This document shows positions 13,747 through 15,212 of a stretch of DNA of 15,212 nucleotides, piece after piece. Source of the stretch: JAFAZJ01 sp050183765 (GTDB taxonomy: Bacteria > Pseudomonadota > Alphaproteobacteria > Reyranellales > Reyranellaceae). The DNA lies in assembly GCA_050183765.1 (NCBI GenBank), contig JBFXAZ010000122.1:1-15212 (forward strand), written 5' to 3'. The position numbers and the translations under genes are program-made. Below the pieces are notes generated by a model. That model was not told the origin of the DNA. It was given only the letters and a program-made list of their open reading frames with translations, and did no database searches. Every line of letters begins with the position of its first letter. Position 1 is the first letter of the stretch.

Positions 13747-14400
13747 ATGTCTTCGACCGCGCGTCGCCTGGCACTCGCGCTCGCCCTGCTGCTCGCCGGC
13801 GTGGCGGCCGGGGCGGCGCAGGAGCACCCCGTCTTCAACACCAGGGTCGAGCCGCCGCAGGCCCCGGTCCTGCGCGCGATGCTGCAGAAGGGCGGCTTCG
13901 TGATCTTCCTGCGCCATGCCTCGACGCCGGACTACCAGGAGCCCAGCCCGGTTGACTTCACCTCGTGCGAGCGGCAGCGCAACCTCAACGGCCCGGGACG
14001 CGCCCAGGCGGTGACGATCGGCGAAGCGTTTCGTGCGCTGAGCATCGCCGTCGCCGAGGTGCTGGCCAGCCCCTATTGCCGCTGCATGGACACCGCGCGC
14101 CTGGCCTTCGGCCGCGTCGCGCCCGACGAGGCGGTGCGCGGCGACAAGGACAGGCTGGATGCCCTGCGACGCCTGCTGTCGACGCCGCCGGCGGCCGGCA
14201 CCAATCGCGTGCTGGTGGGCCATGGCGGCGCCGGCGGTCTGCTGGGCGACGAGTTCCTGCGCGAGGGCGAGGCCATGGTCGTGCGCCCCGAAGGCGACGA
14301 CAGGTTCACCATGATTGCGCGCGTGCGCGCCGAGAGCTGGGCACAGTTTCTCGATGTGAATCGGCAGCCGCCGCCGGGCACGCCGCGCGCGGGCCAATAG
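13747..14400 (+). CDS. Secreted histidine phosphatase family protein
   Basis: A 217-residue exported protein. A signal peptide occupies residues 1-24 ('ALALALLLAGVAAGAAQ'). The branch-1 histidine phosphatase core follows: 'FLRHAST' with Arg56 and the phospho-accepting His57, 'LASPYCRCMDTA' containing the second conserved Arg, and 'VGHGGAGG' with the second catalytic His. Such proteins hydrolyse phosphomonoesters; the periplasmic location suggests scavenging or a signalling role, with substrate unknown. GGAGG upstream of ATG 13747 ('GGGAGGAAG', 6-base spacer) supports the start; the in-frame GTG at 13690 lies before the hairpin and is unlikely. It is followed 69 bases later by another exported protein on the same strand. 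Confidence 0.85.
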   Translation: MSSTARRLALALALLLAGVAAGAAQEHPVFNTRVEPPQAPVLRAMLQKGGFVIFLRHASTPDYQEPSPVDFTSCERQRNLNGPGRAQAVTIGEAFRALSIAVAEVLASPYCRCMDTARLAFGRVAPDEAVRGDKDRLDALRRLLSTPPAAGTNRVLVGHGGAGGLLGDEFLREGEAMVVRPEGDDRFTMIARVRAESWAQFLDVNRQPPPGTPRAGQ

Positions 14401-14469
14401 CCGCACTGTGCTGGACAAGCCGGAATGCCCTCCGCATGGTGACCCGGGGCGTGTGACGGAGCGAAGCAG

Positions 14470-15150
14470 ATGATGGGGATTCGGGCGGCATTGATCGCCG
14501 CCATGATCGTGGCGTGCGCCACGGCGGCCCGCGCGCAGATGCCGGCGGAGTGGCCCAAGGCGGCCGGCGCCGTTCTCGACGCCATCGAGAAGGATACGCC
14601 GCTGATGGGCAAGCCGCGCGCCAACAATCTCTACCTGCGTGGTTGGCACATGGCGCGTCGATGGCGCCAGCACAACAACCACAACACCGAGATCACCTTT
14701 GCCGAGTACCTGTCGTGGGTGCAGATCTGCCGCACCCTCGGGTGCGAGCACGACACCGCCGGCGGCAAGCCCTATCGAACCGCCGCCGCCGAGGTGAAGG
14801 CGGAGAAGGCGCGTTCGGGCGGGCAGGATCCCGCGGTCGAGGCCGCCTATCGCTGGACCGAGACCGTTGGCGCGCAGGCGACAGGCGCATCGGCCACGGC
14901 GGCCAAGGCCAATGCCGCGCTATGGCGGAAGAATCGCGACGAGGTCGCGGGCGACTTCGCGACCACCAACATCTTCGTGCTCGGCTGGCTGGTGGCGCAG
15001 CTGCAGCCGTCGATCGAGGGCAAGGTCGACACCATGGCGCGCTACGGACTGTTCGCCCATGGCCTGGGCTGGATCGGCGAGCGCTGCCTGGATATCAGCC
15101 GCATCGCCGCGGTACTGGACGGCCCGCCGCTGATCGAGGCCTGCAAGTAG
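14470..15150 (+). CDS. Unrecognised secreted protein with four mature cysteines
   Basis: A 226-residue frame that I do not recognise. The N-terminus is a good signal peptide ending near Ala22 ('CATAARAQ'). The mature part has Cys87 and Cys92 ('ICRTLGC') and Cys206 and Cys225, suitable for two disulfides in the periplasm. Two short related elements, 'NNLYLRGW' (52-59) and 'TNIFVLGW' (166-173), hint at an internal repeat or paired helices; between them lies an Ala/Lys-rich, probably helical linker. The start ATG (14470) has GGAG 8 bases upstream; ATG 14473 is an alternative. It may be transcribed with the histidine phosphatase. Function unknown; the protein is complete. Confidence 0.65.
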   Translation: MMGIRAALIAAMIVACATAARAQMPAEWPKAAGAVLDAIEKDTPLMGKPRANNLYLRGWHMARRWRQHNNHNTEITFAEYLSWVQICRTLGCEHDTAGGKPYRTAAAEVKAEKARSGGQDPAVEAAYRWTETVGAQATGASATAAKANAALWRKNRDEVAGDFATTNIFVLGWLVAQLQPSIEGKVDTMARYGLFAHGLGWIGERCLDISRIAAVLDGPPLIEACK

Positions 15151-15162
15151 GAGGGAGCCGTC

Positions 15163-15183
15163 GTCCTGAGCGCAGCGAAGGAC
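15163..15183 (+). repeat. Intergenic dispersed-repeat-like hairpin
   Basis: GTCCT and AGGAC flank a GAGCGCAGCGA core, forming a small imperfect hairpin 12 bases after the stop of the last gene. 'CCTGAGCG...GCGAAGGACCTT' text closely resembles a short element that recurs in intergenic regions of many bacterial genomes. A single copy is seen in this window, so the assignment rests on memory of the family. Confidence 0.4.
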
Positions 15184-15212
15184 CTTGCGGTAGCTCACTC
15201 AAACGCAAGCGG

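Noticed and set aside
13282..14751. 489-codon minus-strand frame opposite hspQ and the histidine phosphatase
   Set aside because: It crosses three plus-strand genes that have clear motifs, signal peptides and ribosome-binding sites.
1..15212. tRNA, rRNA, CRISPR array, insertion sequence, attachment site or phage gene
   Set aside because: I looked for repeated spacers, terminal inverted repeats with transposase motifs, and tRNA-like ends and saw none.

Overview
The window is a GC-rich (roughly two thirds G+C by eye) bacterial chromosome segment. Gene content points to an alphaproteobacterium, probably from the Rhodospirillales/Hyphomicrobiales side: a Tim44/TimA-like membrane protein next to an MltA lytic transglycosylase, an HspQ protein, HisJ-type periplasmic binding proteins and a LutABC lactate-oxidation set are all typical of that class. 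The genus cannot be named from the sequence alone. There are no rRNA or tRNA genes, CRISPR arrays, insertion sequences or phage genes, and it looks like ordinary core and accessory chromosome rather than a mobile island.

Layout. Bases 1-2203 hold four genes: the end of an enoyl-CoA hydratase (+), a zinc-dependent succinylglutamate desuccinylase/aspartoacylase-type deacylase (+), a small secreted hypothetical protein (-) and a small DUF2188-like protein (+). From 2318 to 8798 there is a seven-gene minus-strand block, in transcription order Tim44-like protein, mltA, lutA, lutB, lutC and two paralogous amino-acid-type periplasmic binding proteins. lutA/lutB and lutB/lutC overlap as ATGA, and mltA and lutA are 6 bases apart, so cell-envelope and lactate genes are probably co-transcribed. 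A promoter-like pair and a two-hairpin terminator lie just upstream of the Tim44 gene. From 8925 to 13146 there is a second minus-strand block, in transcription order an MDR-family NADPH oxidoreductase, an MBL-fold hydrolase, a class I methyltransferase and a six-helix membrane class III adenylate cyclase. From 13294 the genes are on the plus strand: hspQ, a secreted histidine phosphatase and an unrecognised secreted protein with four cysteines in its mature part. The window ends in a short intergenic repeat-like hairpin.

How the genes fit together. The lut genes would oxidise L-lactate to pyruvate at the membrane. The two binding proteins may bring amino acids or similar cations to a permease encoded elsewhere. 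The Tim44-like protein and MltA act at the envelope. The cyclase, MBL hydrolase and methyltransferase may form a small signalling or modification locus, but this rests on position only.

I did not find a clearly new multi-gene system. The points most worth a second look are the cyclase with Lys in place of the catalytic Arg, the lut operon attached behind Tim44-mltA, overlapping divergent -10 elements between the oxidoreductase and hspQ, a probable leaderless start of the deacylase, and several tight inverted repeats at gene ends.
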